Of a stretch of 31,730 nucleotides of DNA, positions 14,719 to 25,817 are shown one piece after another. The notes under the pieces were generated by a model. The model saw nothing but the letters and a program-made list of their open reading frames with translations, had not been told where the DNA came from and ran no database searches. The DNA is from DATGKR01 sp035294565. Its GTDB lineage: Bacteria; Actinomycetota; Acidimicrobiia; Acidimicrobiales; Palsa-688. The translations under genes and the position numbers were made by a program. The stretch is from positions 1 through 31,730 of the forward strand of contig DATGKR010000069.1 in NCBI GenBank assembly GCA_035294565.1, read 5' to 3'. The first letter of the stretch is position 1; the number at the start of each line of letters is the position of its first letter.

Positions 14719-15306
14719 GTGGCGGAGTTGACCCACATCCACCACCGCAGCGCGCCTCGCGGTCTGGGCCGTCACGTGTCGGACATCGTGGCCGAGCAGG
14801 CCGCCGCCCGGACAGGCGGGGTCCTAACCGGCCCGAGGGTGGTTCCATTCGACGCGGTCCCCCTGGCGATGCTCGTGGCGGACCGTTCCGGCGCGGTGCT
14901 GGCGGTCAACGACAGGTGGGTGGCGCTCTCGGGGAGGCCGGGGATGGAATCGCTGGGCGCCGGGTGGCTGGCGCCGCTCGACGCCTGCTCTGCGGCCCGG
15001 ATGTGCGCTGCGGTGGACAGGGCTGCCGGCGGGCCGGCGACGGTCACAGTCGAGTTGGCGCTGGCGGGGCGGCCCAGCAGGTGGGTGCTCGCCTCCTACG
15101 AATGGGCTGGCGAGACGCTCGTGGGGATCGCCGTGGAGACCCTCGACGAGCGCGGCGTCGCCGGCGCTCCCGCCACGGTGCCCACCGACGTCGACCGGGT
15201 CCCGCCAGCCGGCGCCCGCCGCTTCGCCCAGGTGCTCAGGGAGCTGGCCTCGATCTGCGACGACCTCGACGGGCTGCTCCGGCGCCTCGAGGCCGCCGCC
15301 GCTTAG
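14719..15306 (+). CDS. PAS-domain protein without output domain
   Basis: A 195-aa protein with one PAS-like sensor domain: FDAVPLAMLVADRSGAVLAVNDRWVALSG (about residues 44-72) is the classic entry, with the rest of the fold to about 145. A Pro/Ala linker and a short helical, Leu/Asp-rich C-terminus (about 165-195) follow. No kinase, GGDEF or DNA-binding domain is present, so it may pass signals by protein contact. The start is uncertain: GTG at 14719 directly follows a TAGGTT box (14713-14718), TTG at 14728 is in frame and would fit a leaderless mRNA better. It is divergent from the amidase gene by 44 bp. Confidence 0.75.
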   Translation: MAELTHIHHRSAPRGLGRHVSDIVAEQAAARTGGVLTGPRVVPFDAVPLAMLVADRSGAVLAVNDRWVALSGRPGMESLGAGWLAPLDACSAARMCAAVDRAAGGPATVTVELALAGRPSRWVLASYEWAGETLVGIAVETLDERGVAGAPATVPTDVDRVPPAGARRFAQVLRELASICDDLDGLLRRLEAAAA

Positions 15307-15359
15307 GCGTCGCCGGGCGCGTGTCGGCGGGGTGCACCAACCCGGGGGGTGCCCTCCGC

Positions 15360-15375
15360 TAACGTCGCCCGCATG
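15360..15375 (+). promoter_or_regulatory. Leaderless-type -10 box of the DUF3048 gene
   Basis: TAACGT (15360-15365) is followed by 7 nt and the ATG at 15373. This decides the start against the in-frame GTG at 15349. Confidence 0.5.
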
Positions 15376-16458
15376 GAGACGGGGAGCAGCACTGCTGCCT
15401 TCACGCGCGCCCTCGCCGGCCTTCTGGCCGCCGCCGGCCTGCTCTCGGCCTGCGGGTCGGGCCACACGAAGGCCGCGTCCCGGCCGGCGGGGACCTCTCC
15501 GCCCACCACCGCGGCGACCACCACGGCGCCACCCGCGGTGGCCACTTGCCCCCTCACCGGACTGCCCGCCCCCGGCGGCAAGGTCCCCCAGCGGCCGGCG
15601 CTCGCCATCAAGGTGGAGAACCTGCCCCAGGCGCGGCCCCAGTACGGGCTCTCCGAGGCGGATGTCATCTACGAGGAGCCCGTCGAAGGCGGGATCACCC
15701 GTTTCATCGTCATCTTCCAGTGCCACGAGGCCGCCCGGGTCGAGCCGGTTCGTTCCGGTCGGATAATCGACCCGGAGATAGTCATGCAGTACGGGGCGCA
15801 CCCCCTGCTCGGGTACGCCGGCGGCATCCAGGCCGCCGTGTCGGCCATCGACCATTCGCCGCTGGTAGACCTGTCTTTCACCCACGCCCCGCCCGCAGAC
15901 TACTGGCGCGACCCGGCCCGCTACGCCCCGCACAACCTGGAAACCTCCACTTCGGCCCTGTGGGCCTACGCCGCCTCGCTGGGGTCGGCCCCGACGCCAC
16001 CACCCTCGCCGTTCAGCTTCGGGCCTCCCGTCGTCGGCGGCACCCCGGCCGGGAGCGTCCACATCGCCTACCCGTACTCCAACCTCACCTGGACGTGGGA
16101 CCCCACGGCGGGGGTATGGGAGCGTTCCTACGACGACGTGGGCGACGTGGGGCCGGCGATGACCGGCGGGGGCAGGCGGATAACGGCGGTCAACGTCGTC
16201 GTCATGCACGTCGTGGAGTACCCGAGCCAGTACGTCGAGGACCCGACCGGAGCCCACGAGAACCTGCTAACCCTCACCGGGTCCGGCCCGGCCCAGGTGT
16301 TCCGCGACGGCGCCGAGTTCAGCGGGTCGTGGGTCCGCCCGAGCCTCTCGGACGTGACCAAGTACGTGATGCCCTCGGGCCAGACGATCACCCTGCAGCC
16401 GGGGAACACCTGGATCGAGCTGGTCCCGACAACGGTGGCGACCACGGTCACGCCCTAG
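15373..16458 (+). CDS. DUF3048 domain lipoprotein (YerB-like)
   Basis: A 361-aa exported lipoprotein. The N-terminus has a hydrophobic segment and the lipobox LLSAC with Cys27, followed by a Thr/Pro/Ala linker. The mature part carries the DUF3048 pattern: CPLTGLPAPGGKVPQRPALAI..KVEN, PQYGLSEADVIYEEPVEGGITRF, EPVRSGR, and the C-terminal domain WER plus ITAVNVVVMHV and GAEFSGSWVRPS. YerB-type proteins are membrane-anchored proteins of poorly known role, probably in the cell envelope. The stop lies 5 bp before the LexA box of dnaE2, so there is no room for a separate terminator of usual size. Confidence 0.88.
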   Translation: METGSSTAAFTRALAGLLAAAGLLSACGSGHTKAASRPAGTSPPTTAATTTAPPAVATCPLTGLPAPGGKVPQRPALAIKVENLPQARPQYGLSEADVIYEEPVEGGITRFIVIFQCHEAARVEPVRSGRIIDPEIVMQYGAHPLLGYAGGIQAAVSAIDHSPLVDLSFTHAPPADYWRDPARYAPHNLETSTSALWAYAASLGSAPTPPPSPFSFGPPVVGGTPAGSVHIAYPYSNLTWTWDPTAGVWERSYDDVGDVGPAMTGGGRRITAVNVVVMHVVEYPSQYVEDPTGAHENLLTLTGSGPAQVFRDGAEFSGSWVRPSLSDVTKYVMPSGQTITLQPGNTWIELVPTTVATTVTP

Positions 16459-16463
16459 AGTTT

Positions 16464-16479
16464 CCGAACGTATGTTCGG
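16464..16479. promoter_or_regulatory. LexA (SOS) box of dnaE2
   Basis: CCGAACGTATGTTCGG (16464-16479) is a CGAAC-N4-GTTCG SOS box with an extra symmetric base on each side. It lies immediately before the TATAGT -10 box, so LexA would cover the promoter spacer. It is the second such box in the window. Confidence 0.9.
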
Positions 16480-16480
16480 T

Positions 16481-16486
16481 TATAGT
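16481..16486 (+). promoter_or_regulatory. -10 box of dnaE2
   Basis: TATAGT (16481-16486) lies 8 nt before the GTG start at 16495, again consistent with a near-leaderless mRNA. Confidence 0.6.
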
Positions 16487-16494
16487 CCGCCGGT

Positions 16495-19830
<3,336 letters not shown>

Positions 19831-19832
19831 CC

Positions 19833-19852
19833 CGGCGGCCGCGAGGCCGCCG
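19833..19852 (+). terminator. GC-rich hairpin after dnaE2
   Basis: CGGCGGCC (19833-19840), a GCGA loop and GGCCGCCG (19845-19852) form a perfect 8-bp stem with a GNRA-type loop, starting 3 nt after the dnaE2 stop. There is no clear T-run, so it is a candidate non-canonical terminator. Confidence 0.45.
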
Positions 19853-19873
19853 CCGCATGGCACTCTTTACGTA

Positions 19874-21901
19874 GTGCCGGACGACGCGACCCGCACGACC
19901 GGGCCGCTCCGGCCCGTCGAGATCGCCACCGCGGCGGTTATGGCAGCACTGGCCGTGGTGCTCACCGTCGTGGGTTGGTTCCTGCCGCACCTGACGATCG
20001 TCGCCGCCTTCGCCGTCGTGCCGCTCGGTGTCGTCGCCCACCACCACCGTCTGCGGGCCCTGCTGGCCGCCATGTTCGCCGCGTCGGTCCTGAGCTTCCT
20101 CGTGGCGGGCACCGGCACCGTCACCAACGTGGTCGAGTGCGCCGCGGTGGGCGGGCTGGTCGGGGTCGCCAAGCGCCGGGGCTGGGGCCTGGGGGTGGTC
20201 GCAGCAGGGGTGGCGGTGATCGGACCGGTGCTCGCCGCGGTGAGCGTCGGGCTCCTCGCCGTGTTCGCCGCCCTGCGAAAGCTCACCCTCGCGCAGTTCC
20301 GCAACACCTGGAAGGGGGTGCGCAGAATCCTGGCCGGCGTGCCCGGCACGGCGGGCCTGGTGCACCACGCCGACCGGTTCGTCGCCACGGCGCTTCGCGA
20401 CTGGTGGGCGACCGTCGCGATCGTCGTGATCGCCGCCACCGCATGGTTCGCCATCCTCGGATGGGTGTTCATCGGCGCGGTCCTCGACCGGCTGCGGTGG
20501 ATCCGCCCCCAGGACCGCCTGGAGCTCGACTCCGACCCGCGCCCACCCGGGCCGCTCCCCGTCGCCCTCCACGACGTCCGCTACCGCTACCCGGGCGCCG
20601 ACTCCGACGCCCTCGGCCCGGTGTCCCTCGCCGTCCAGCCGGGAGAGATGGTCGCCCTGGTCGGCGACAACGGCTCGGGCAAGTCCACCCTGGCGCGCGT
20701 CCTCGCCGGGCGGCCGCCGACGGCCGGCAAGGTGACCAGGCCGGGCAGCGCCGGCCTCGGACGGCGGGGCGGCACCGCGCTGGTGATGCAGCACCCCGAG
20801 ACCCAGGTCCTCGGGGTGCGGGTCGCCGACGACGTGGTGTGGGGGTTGCCCGCCGGCGCCGAGGTGGACGTCGCCGCACTGCTCGACGCCGTGGGCCTCG
20901 CCGGCATGGGCGGACGGGAGACCTCGGGCCTGTCGGGGGGGGAACTGCAACGGCTGGCCGTTGCCGCGGCGCTCGCCCGGGACCCGCGGCTGCTCATCTC
21001 GGACGAGTCCACCGCCATGGTCGACGAGGAAGGCCGGAGGGAGCTGACCGCCCTCCTGCGCAGCCTGCCCGGCCGGAGGGGGATGGCCGTGGTCCACGTG
21101 ACGCATCGGGCCGAGGAGGCCGCCGTCGCCGACCACCGCTACCGGCTGGCGGCGGGAAGGCTCGTCCCGGACGCCGACCCGGCCATCTCGAACGGCAGCG
21201 CTCCCGACGGTGCCCCGGTCGCCCCCGCCGGCCGGCCGGCGCCCCTGGAGCTGGAGGGCGTCAGCCACACCTACGGCCTGGGTACGCCCTGGGAGCAGCC
21301 GGCGCTGCGCGGGGTGGACCTGGTCGTCGAGCCCCGGGAGGGGGTCCTCGTGGTGGGAGGCAACGGTTCGGGCAAGTCGACCCTCGCGTGGATCATGGCC
21401 GGTCTCCTGCGACCCACCTTCGGGGAGTGCCGGCTGGGTGACCGGCCGGTCCGCCAGCAGGTGGGGGCGGTGGGCCTGGCGTTCCAGCACGCCCGCCTCC
21501 AGCTCCAAAGGGCCACGGTGGGCAGGGACCTGCGGGCAGCGGGAGCACCAGACGACGCCGCCGCGGCGGCCGCGCTCGCCGCCGTCGGCCTCCCCGCGTC
21601 GGAGTTCGCCGAACGGCGGGTCGACTCGCTGTCAGGAGGGGAGCAGCGTCGGGTGGCGCTCGCCGGCCTGCTGGCCAGGAGGCCCTCGGTGCTCGTGCTC
21701 GACGAGCCGTTGGCGGGGCTGGACCGCCCCGCCCGCGACGCCCTGGTCGACCTGCTGGCCGGCTTGCGGTTCCGCCACGGGCTGACCGTGGTGGTCATCT
21801 CCCACGACCTGGCCGGGATGGGCAAGGTCTGCGACCGGGTCGTGCGCCTCCACGAGGGCCGGGTCGTTTCCGACTCGGCCCGGGAAGGGGCGCCGCTCTG
21901 A
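19874..21901 (+). CDS. ECF-type transporter: membrane S-like domain fused to two ATPase domains
   Basis: A 675-aa fusion that should energise vitamin or metal-ion uptake together with EcfT. Residues about 14-215 form several hydrophobic segments resembling an ECF substrate-binding (S/DUF2232-like) component. The first ATPase has Walker A GDNGSGKST (Lys270), a Q-loop in MQHPETQ, signature LSGGELQR, Walker B LLISDES and a switch His in VTHRAEE. After a short linker the second has GGNGSGKST (Lys501), LSGGEQRR, LVLDEPLAGLD and ISHDL. Both sites look intact. GTG at 19874 has CACTCT seven nt upstream. EcfA1, EcfA2 and S are usually separate; having all three in one chain is unusual. Substrate unknown. 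Confidence 0.87.
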   Translation: MPDDATRTTGPLRPVEIATAAVMAALAVVLTVVGWFLPHLTIVAAFAVVPLGVVAHHHRLRALLAAMFAASVLSFLVAGTGTVTNVVECAAVGGLVGVAKRRGWGLGVVAAGVAVIGPVLAAVSVGLLAVFAALRKLTLAQFRNTWKGVRRILAGVPGTAGLVHHADRFVATALRDWWATVAIVVIAATAWFAILGWVFIGAVLDRLRWIRPQDRLELDSDPRPPGPLPVALHDVRYRYPGADSDALGPVSLAVQPGEMVALVGDNGSGKSTLARVLAGRPPTAGKVTRPGSAGLGRRGGTALVMQHPETQVLGVRVADDVVWGLPAGAEVDVAALLDAVGLAGMGGRETSGLSGGELQRLAVAAALARDPRLLISDESTAMVDEEGRRELTALLRSLPGRRGMAVVHVTHRAEEAAVADHRYRLAAGRLVPDADPAISNGSAPDGAPVAPAGRPAPLELEGVSHTYGLGTPWEQPALRGVDLVVEPREGVLVVGGNGSGKSTLAWIMAGLLRPTFGECRLGDRPVRQQVGAVGLAFQHARLQLQRATVGRDLRAAGAPDDAAAAAALAAVGLPASEFAERRVDSLSGGEQRRVALAGLLARRPSVLVLDEPLAGLDRPARDALVDLLAGLRFRHGLTVVVISHDLAGMGKVCDRVVRLHEGRVVSDSAREGAPL

Positions 21902-21957
21902 TCGGCGCCCGCCGCTCCGCCGGCCCGGACCCCTCGGAGCCCTACCGGCCGCCGCAG

Positions 21958-22734
21958 GTGAACCTCCTCAGGGAGGTCAAGGTCGATTCGCCCGTGCACC
22001 GCCTCTGGGCCGGCACCAAGCTGCTGGTCGTCGTCGGCCTGTCGGTGACCTTGTCGTACTTCCCCTCCTGGGGGGCGATCGGCCTCGCCACGGCGCTCCT
22101 CGCCGCCGCCACCCTCGTAGGGCGCATCCCCCCCGGCGCCTGGCCCCGGCCGCCGCGCTGGTTCTGGGTGGTGCTCGTGGTCACCGGCGGCCTGGCGTCC
22201 GTCGCCGGCGGGTCCCCTCACGTGAAGGTGGCCGGGGTGGTCCTGGGTCTCGGAGGGCTGGACGACTACTGCCGCTTCGTCGCCGTCGGCGTCCTCTTGC
22301 TGCTCGCCGCCGCGGTGCTCGGCTGGACGACGCCCATAGGCGAGATCGCACCCGCTCTGTCTCGGCTCATGTGGCCGCTGCGCCTGGTCAGGCTGCCCGT
22401 CGACGAGGCGGCGACGGCGGTCGCTTTGTCGGTGCGCAGCCTCCCCCTTCTCGTCGGCGAGATGCGCACCCTCATCGCCGCCCGGCGTCTACGGCCCGCA
22501 CCGGCGCGGCCGGGCCGCTCGGAGGTGGAGCGCTGGCTGGACGAGATCGTGGACCTCATGGTCGCGGCGATCGCCGTGTCGATCAGGAGGGCGGGCGAGC
22601 TGTCGGAGGCGATCACCGCCAGGGGCGGCCTGGGGCGGATCGCCGCCCGGGTGAGGGGGCCGGGCGCCGCCGACGTGGCCGTCATGGTGGGCACTGCTGC
22701 GCTGTGCTACGCGGCGACCCTGTTCCCCACCTAG
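21958..22734 (+). CDS. ecfT: EcfT, transmembrane coupling subunit of the ECF transporter
   Basis: A 258-aa membrane protein (about five segments) that links the ATPases to the substrate-binding subunit. Seen: DSPVHRLWAGTKLL, typical of EcfT N-termini, and two coupling-helix Ala-Arg motifs, LIAARRLRP and AITARGGLG. No Shine-Dalgarno precedes the GTG at 21958. The frame stays open back to a CTG at 21898 that would overlap the upstream stop (CTGA) and add 20 residues, so the true start may be a rare codon there. It is in one operon with the fused S-A-A' gene, 56 bp away or overlapping. The C-terminal NPT-like stop at 22734 is followed by a non-coding repeat block. Confidence 0.86.
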   Translation: MNLLREVKVDSPVHRLWAGTKLLVVVGLSVTLSYFPSWGAIGLATALLAAATLVGRIPPGAWPRPPRWFWVVLVVTGGLASVAGGSPHVKVAGVVLGLGGLDDYCRFVAVGVLLLLAAAVLGWTTPIGEIAPALSRLMWPLRLVRLPVDEAATAVALSVRSLPLLVGEMRTLIAARRLRPAPARPGRSEVERWLDEIVDLMVAAIAVSIRRAGELSEAITARGGLGRIAARVRGPGAADVAVMVGTAALCYAATLFPT

Positions 22735-22787
22735 ACACCCCGGCTCGGCTGTTCCCGCCGGGCCGTTCCCCGGTGGGGGGTGTCGAT

Positions 22788-22925
22788 TCGCGCTCCCGAT
22801 GTGAAGCCGGCCGAAATGTCGGGAGCGCGATCAAGCGCTTTTGACGTCGTTTCGCGCTCCAACGATTTCGCCCCTGAATCTCGGGAGCGCGAAACGGCGC
22901 TCTTTGCGCTGGATCGCGCTCCCGA
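22788..22925. repeat. Five alternating palindromic repeats between convergent genes
   Basis: The unit TCGCGCTCCCGA occurs at 22788-22799 (plus), 22819-22830 (minus), 22852-22860 (plus, first 9 bases), 22881-22892 (minus) and 22914-22925 (plus). Neighbours alternate in orientation and start 29-33 bp apart, so copies 1+2 and 3+4 form hairpins; the 3+4 stem is a 12-bp perfect match (22849-22860 with 22884-22895). The first two pairs also resemble each other as a repeat of about 62 bp, sharing GCGCT and TTT between copies. REP/BIME-like elements or bidirectional terminators are the closest known types. Confidence 0.7.
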
Positions 22926-23075
22926 GATCGCGCGGCGAACAACATCGGGTACCAAAAATGGCGCGCAAGGCGGGGGGCGTACCCGTGGGGCCGCCGCTTG
23001 GGCAGGGGCGCGAGTCGGGGAGCTCCGGATGGGAGGCAGGCGTGGGGTGCGGTCCCCCGGTGGGGGAGCCGCTGC
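22926..23075. other. Remaining intergenic sequence before the EamA gene
   Basis: About 150 bp between the repeat block and the convergent EamA stop. It is G-rich on the plus strand. The only structure I see is a GGGTAC (22947-22952) and GTACCC (22979-22984) pair. No gene is supported here. Confidence 0.4.
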
Positions 23076-24089
23076 TCAGGGGGTGCCGGCGACGGGCTGC
23101 GCCCTGCCGTAGAGGCTGTTGCCGACGTTGGCGGCGACGACGAGCGCGAGAGCAGCCCATTCGCGTCCGGTCAGGTGCTGGCCGAGGACGGCGAAGCCGG
23201 CCGCCGTGGCCACCGCCGGGTCGAGGCTGAGCATCACGCCGAAGGTCCGCGGGTTCACCCGCCGCAGCGCCGCCATCTCCAGGCTGTAGGGCACGACCGA
23301 GGACAGGACGGCGACGGCCACGCCCAAGGCGGCCACCGACGGGTCGAACATGGCCGTGCCGCCCGAGTAGAGGCCCCAGGGCAGCACGGCGATCCCCCCG
23401 GCGGCCATGGCCAGTGTCAGGCCCTCGAACGACTGGAGGCGCTGTCGGGGGGCGGCGTGGCCTGGGAGGAGTCGGCCGGGGAGGAGTCGGCGGGGGAAGC
23501 GTCGGGGCAGGCGCCCCGGGGGGTCGGTGGGGGAGGTGCCTGCCGCGGCGAAGCGCCGGCCGGTCTCACGGCTGAGCAGGATGTAGCCGATCCAGAAGGA
23601 CCCGGCGGTGAGGGCGAGGCCGACGCCCACCGGGTCCAGCCGGTTTCCGCCGCCGCTGGCCAGCAGGACGACGCCGGCCCCGGCGGCCGCCGCCCAGACG
23701 GCGTCGGACCAGCGCCGCGAACCGGCCAGCGCCAGCGCCAGGGGACCGGAGAACTCCAAGGTGACCGCCACCCCGAGCGGTATCCGGGCGATCGCCTCGT
23801 AGAAGCTCACGTTCATGGCGGCGAGGACGAGCCCGAACGCGGCGGCGACGAGCAGGTCGGAGCGGCGCCGGGGCGCCCGCACCCCTGTCGCGGCGAGGAG
23901 CACTGCCGCAGCGACGACGAGCCGCCAGGTGGCCGCACCGGCGGGGCCGACCCGGTGGAACAGGTGGGTGGCGAGAGCCGCCCCGAACTGGACGGACAGC
24001 GCCCCGGCGCCGACCAGGCCCACCGCCGGGGGGTCGCCGCCGCGCCGGGTGGACGAGCGGGTCCGGCCACCGTGCGACCGTCTGATCAC
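23076..24089 (-). CDS. EamA/RhaT-family (DMT superfamily) transporter
   Basis: A 337-aa membrane protein with two EamA repeats of about five segments each. Seen: GALSVQFGAALATHLF at the start of the first repeat, ATWRLVVAAAVLL, NVSFYEAIARIPLGVAVTLEFSGPL, then the second with SVVPYSLEMAALRRVNPRTFGVMLSLDPAVATAAGFAVLGQ, which is typical of RhtA/EamA exporters of amino acids or metabolites. The loop between the repeats is enlarged by a Pro/Arg/Leu insertion that comes from imperfect 15-bp tandem repeats in the DNA (about 23463-23505). GTG at 24089 overlaps the stop of the upstream ATPase gene by 4 nt (GTGA). Substrate unknown. Confidence 0.85.
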   Translation of the reverse strand: MIRRSHGGRTRSSTRRGGDPPAVGLVGAGALSVQFGAALATHLFHRVGPAGAATWRLVVAAAVLLAATGVRAPRRRSDLLVAAAFGLVLAAMNVSFYEAIARIPLGVAVTLEFSGPLALALAGSRRWSDAVWAAAAGAGVVLLASGGGNRLDPVGVGLALTAGSFWIGYILLSRETGRRFAAAGTSPTDPPGRLPRRFPRRLLPGRLLPGHAAPRQRLQSFEGLTLAMAAGGIAVLPWGLYSGGTAMFDPSVAALGVAVAVLSSVVPYSLEMAALRRVNPRTFGVMLSLDPAVATAAGFAVLGQHLTGREWAALALVVAANVGNSLYGRAQPVAGTP

Positions 24090-25444
24090 CACGAGATCGT
24101 AGGAGAGCGGCGTTCTAGGGCCCGCTCCGGCCGGCGGTCCGGGCCGAAGAGCTGCACGGCCCACCACGGCGGCAGGCGCACCGTCTCGGGGCGCTCGGAG
24201 CCCGACAGGAGCAACGCCGAACCCCGCGCCAGCTGGCTCACCGCGTCGACCGGCAGGCGTCGCTGGCGCTGGCCGGACCAGGTGACCGTCGGCGCCCCCC
24301 GGCCGGGCGCCCACCACGGCGAGCGGCTGACGCTCCTCGCGGGTACGTCCACCTCGCCGGCCAGGCGCGACGCCAGCTCCAGCGTCGCCAGGTCGCCGAT
24401 CCCGGGGAGGATCAGCTTGGCGCCGAAGAGCGACAGGAACCCGTCGGCCGCCGGTCCCCAGCGCGAGCGTGCCTGGGCGAGGTCCTGCAGGCAGCCGAGG
24501 GTGAGGACTCCCTGCGAGCCGCCTTCGCTGACCAGCGCCGGCAGGTCGGGGATCGGCGCGACGTTGGCCAGCTCGTCGAGCACCAGCGTCACCGGCGCCG
24601 CGCCTTTTGCCCCCTGCGCCCACTCCCGGTAGCAGCTGCTCCGCACCTGGTCCAAGAAGGCGACGACGATCGGGGCGACCAGATCCTGGTGGCGGGCAGG
24701 GGCGCAGACGTACACCGTGTCGCGCCCGCCGACCAGGATGGAGGGGTCGAAGTTGACCGGCGAGGAGTTGTCGAGGACCCGCTCGGAGCGGTAGGCGGCG
24801 AGGACCCCGGCCGCCGAGGACCAGATACCCGACTGCTCCCGCGGGTCGGTGGCGGAGATGCCGGCGAGCACGTCGGCCGCGACGGTGACGCCGTTGGCGA
24901 CCAGAGCAGCTCTCGCCGGGGCGATCTCGTGGCGGAGCACCCACCCGAGGACCGAGTCGATCTCGGCCCCCTGCAGGTTGGCGGCGTGGAGGAGCGGCGC
25001 GAGGAGCGCCTCGGCGCGCTCGGTCCAGTGGGCCGCTTCCCCCCACCGCCCGGTCGGGCGCGCCGCGCCGGTCAGCGAGCGGGCCAGGACCAGCGACTCG
25101 TCCCAGCTGCCCGCCGCGGCGACCGGGGACCAGCGGACCCTGCGCACGCCCCCCGGCGCGGTGACCGCCCCGGTCGGGTCGAGGAGCCAGCACTCGCCCA
25201 GGCGGGAGCGTTCCCGCACCGTCGCGGCCAGGATGTCCGGCTTGGTCGAGGTGACCACGACGGCGCCCGGCGCCGCCAGCGTGTTGGGCACCGCCAGGGC
25301 CGTCGTCTTGCCCGAGCGGGGCGGCCCGAGTACCAGGGCCGCCTGCTCGGCCCCGGCCAGGGCGACACCTCCCGGCGTGCACCCCACGTACAGGCGGCCC
25401 CCGGCGGCCGCGGTGAGGTCCCTCAGGGCTTGCAGTGCGCTCAA
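24086..25444 (-). CDS. VirD4/TraG-like conjugative coupling ATPase homologue, orphan
   Basis: A 452-aa P-loop ATPase of the type IV secretion coupling protein (VirD4/TraG/TraD) family. Seen: Walker A GPPRSGKTT (Lys46), VVTSTKPDILAAT and LDPTG, Walker B VTLVLDELANV, and LGCLQDLAQARSRWG followed by FLSLFGAKLILPG, which are typical TraG-family segments. The family normally brings DNA or protein to a type IV channel at the membrane, but no N-terminal membrane helices are visible and no relaxase or mating-pair genes lie in the window. It may have been adapted to a chromosomal role. TTG at 25444 has GGAGGG eight nt upstream. Translationally coupled to the EamA gene. Confidence 0.82.
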   Translation of the reverse strand: MSALQALRDLTAAAGGRLYVGCTPGGVALAGAEQAALVLGPPRSGKTTALAVPNTLAAPGAVVVTSTKPDILAATVRERSRLGECWLLDPTGAVTAPGGVRRVRWSPVAAAGSWDESLVLARSLTGAARPTGRWGEAAHWTERAEALLAPLLHAANLQGAEIDSVLGWVLRHEIAPARAALVANGVTVAADVLAGISATDPREQSGIWSSAAGVLAAYRSERVLDNSSPVNFDPSILVGGRDTVYVCAPARHQDLVAPIVVAFLDQVRSSCYREWAQGAKGAAPVTLVLDELANVAPIPDLPALVSEGGSQGVLTLGCLQDLAQARSRWGPAADGFLSLFGAKLILPGIGDLATLELASRLAGEVDVPARSVSRSPWWAPGRGAPTVTWSGQRQRRLPVDAVSQLARGSALLLSGSERPETVRLPPWWAVQLFGPDRRPERALERRSPTISW

Positions 25445-25451
25445 CGGCGTT

Positions 25452-25457
25452 CCCTCC
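25452..25457 (-). promoter_or_regulatory. Shine-Dalgarno supporting the TTG start of the VirD4-like gene
   Basis: On the minus strand GGAGGG (25457-25452) precedes the TTG at 25444 by 7 nt. It is one of the few strong ribosome-binding sites in the window. Confidence 0.55.
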
Positions 25458-25502
25458 GCGTCGTGACGAAACGGGCGGGGAAGCCGGTAAAGATGTTAGG
25501 CG

Positions 25503-25787
25503 ATGCCCGCTGAGCTGCTGAGCGAAGACACCGTCCGGGACCGCCTGAGCGGCTCCCCCTGGAAGCTGGGTGCAGGCGAGATCGTGAGGGAGGCGACCTT
25601 CGCCGACTTCAAGGAGGCGATGTCGTTCGTCAACAGGGTCGCCGACCTGGCCGAGGCCCGCAACCACCACCCGGACATCGCCGTCTCTTGGAACCGGGTG
25701 ACGCTGCGGCTGTCCACCCACTCGGCGGGGGGGATCACCGCCGCCGACCTGGAGCTGGCGGCGGCCATCGACGGCATCGCCGGCTGA
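25503..25787 (+). CDS. Pterin-4a-carbinolamine dehydratase
   Basis: A 94-aa enzyme of the PCD/DCoH family that dehydrates 4a-hydroxytetrahydropterin. Seen: the core NHHPDIAVSWNRVTLRLSTH (about 61-80), containing the active-site His pair, followed by GGITAADLELA. Length is typical. No pterin-dependent hydroxylase is nearby; stand-alone PCDs in bacteria have also been tied to pterin or molybdopterin cofactor recycling. ATG at 25503 lies 8 nt after an AAAGAT -10-like sequence (25489-25494). Divergent from the VirD4-like gene, 58 bp. Confidence 0.93.
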   Translation: MPAELLSEDTVRDRLSGSPWKLGAGEIVREATFADFKEAMSFVNRVADLAEARNHHPDIAVSWNRVTLRLSTHSAGGITAADLELAAAIDGIAG

Positions 25788-25801
25788 GAGGCGGATACCC
25801 C

Positions 25802-25817
25802 TATCTTTGGGATGGTG
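25802..25817 (+). promoter_or_regulatory. Leaderless-type -10 box of mca
   Basis: TATCTT (25802-25807) is followed by 4 nt and ATG (25812), or by exactly 7 nt and GTG (25815). The regular N7 spacing favours translation from GTG at 25815, one codon later than the first ATG. Confidence 0.45.

Noticed and set aside
11610..14738. A 1042-aa minus-strand frame that could be read as an amidase-ceramidase fusion
   Set aside because: The part upstream of 13556 is a shadow frame of the amidase; the real amidase is in another frame and ends with an overlapping GTGA.
22788..22925. CRISPR array
   Set aside because: Repeats are 12 bp, alternate in orientation, and the spacers are partly related; no cas genes nearby.
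22780..23112. Short ORFs running through the palindromic repeat block
   Set aside because: The peptides only mirror the DNA repeats; no start signal or conserved domain.
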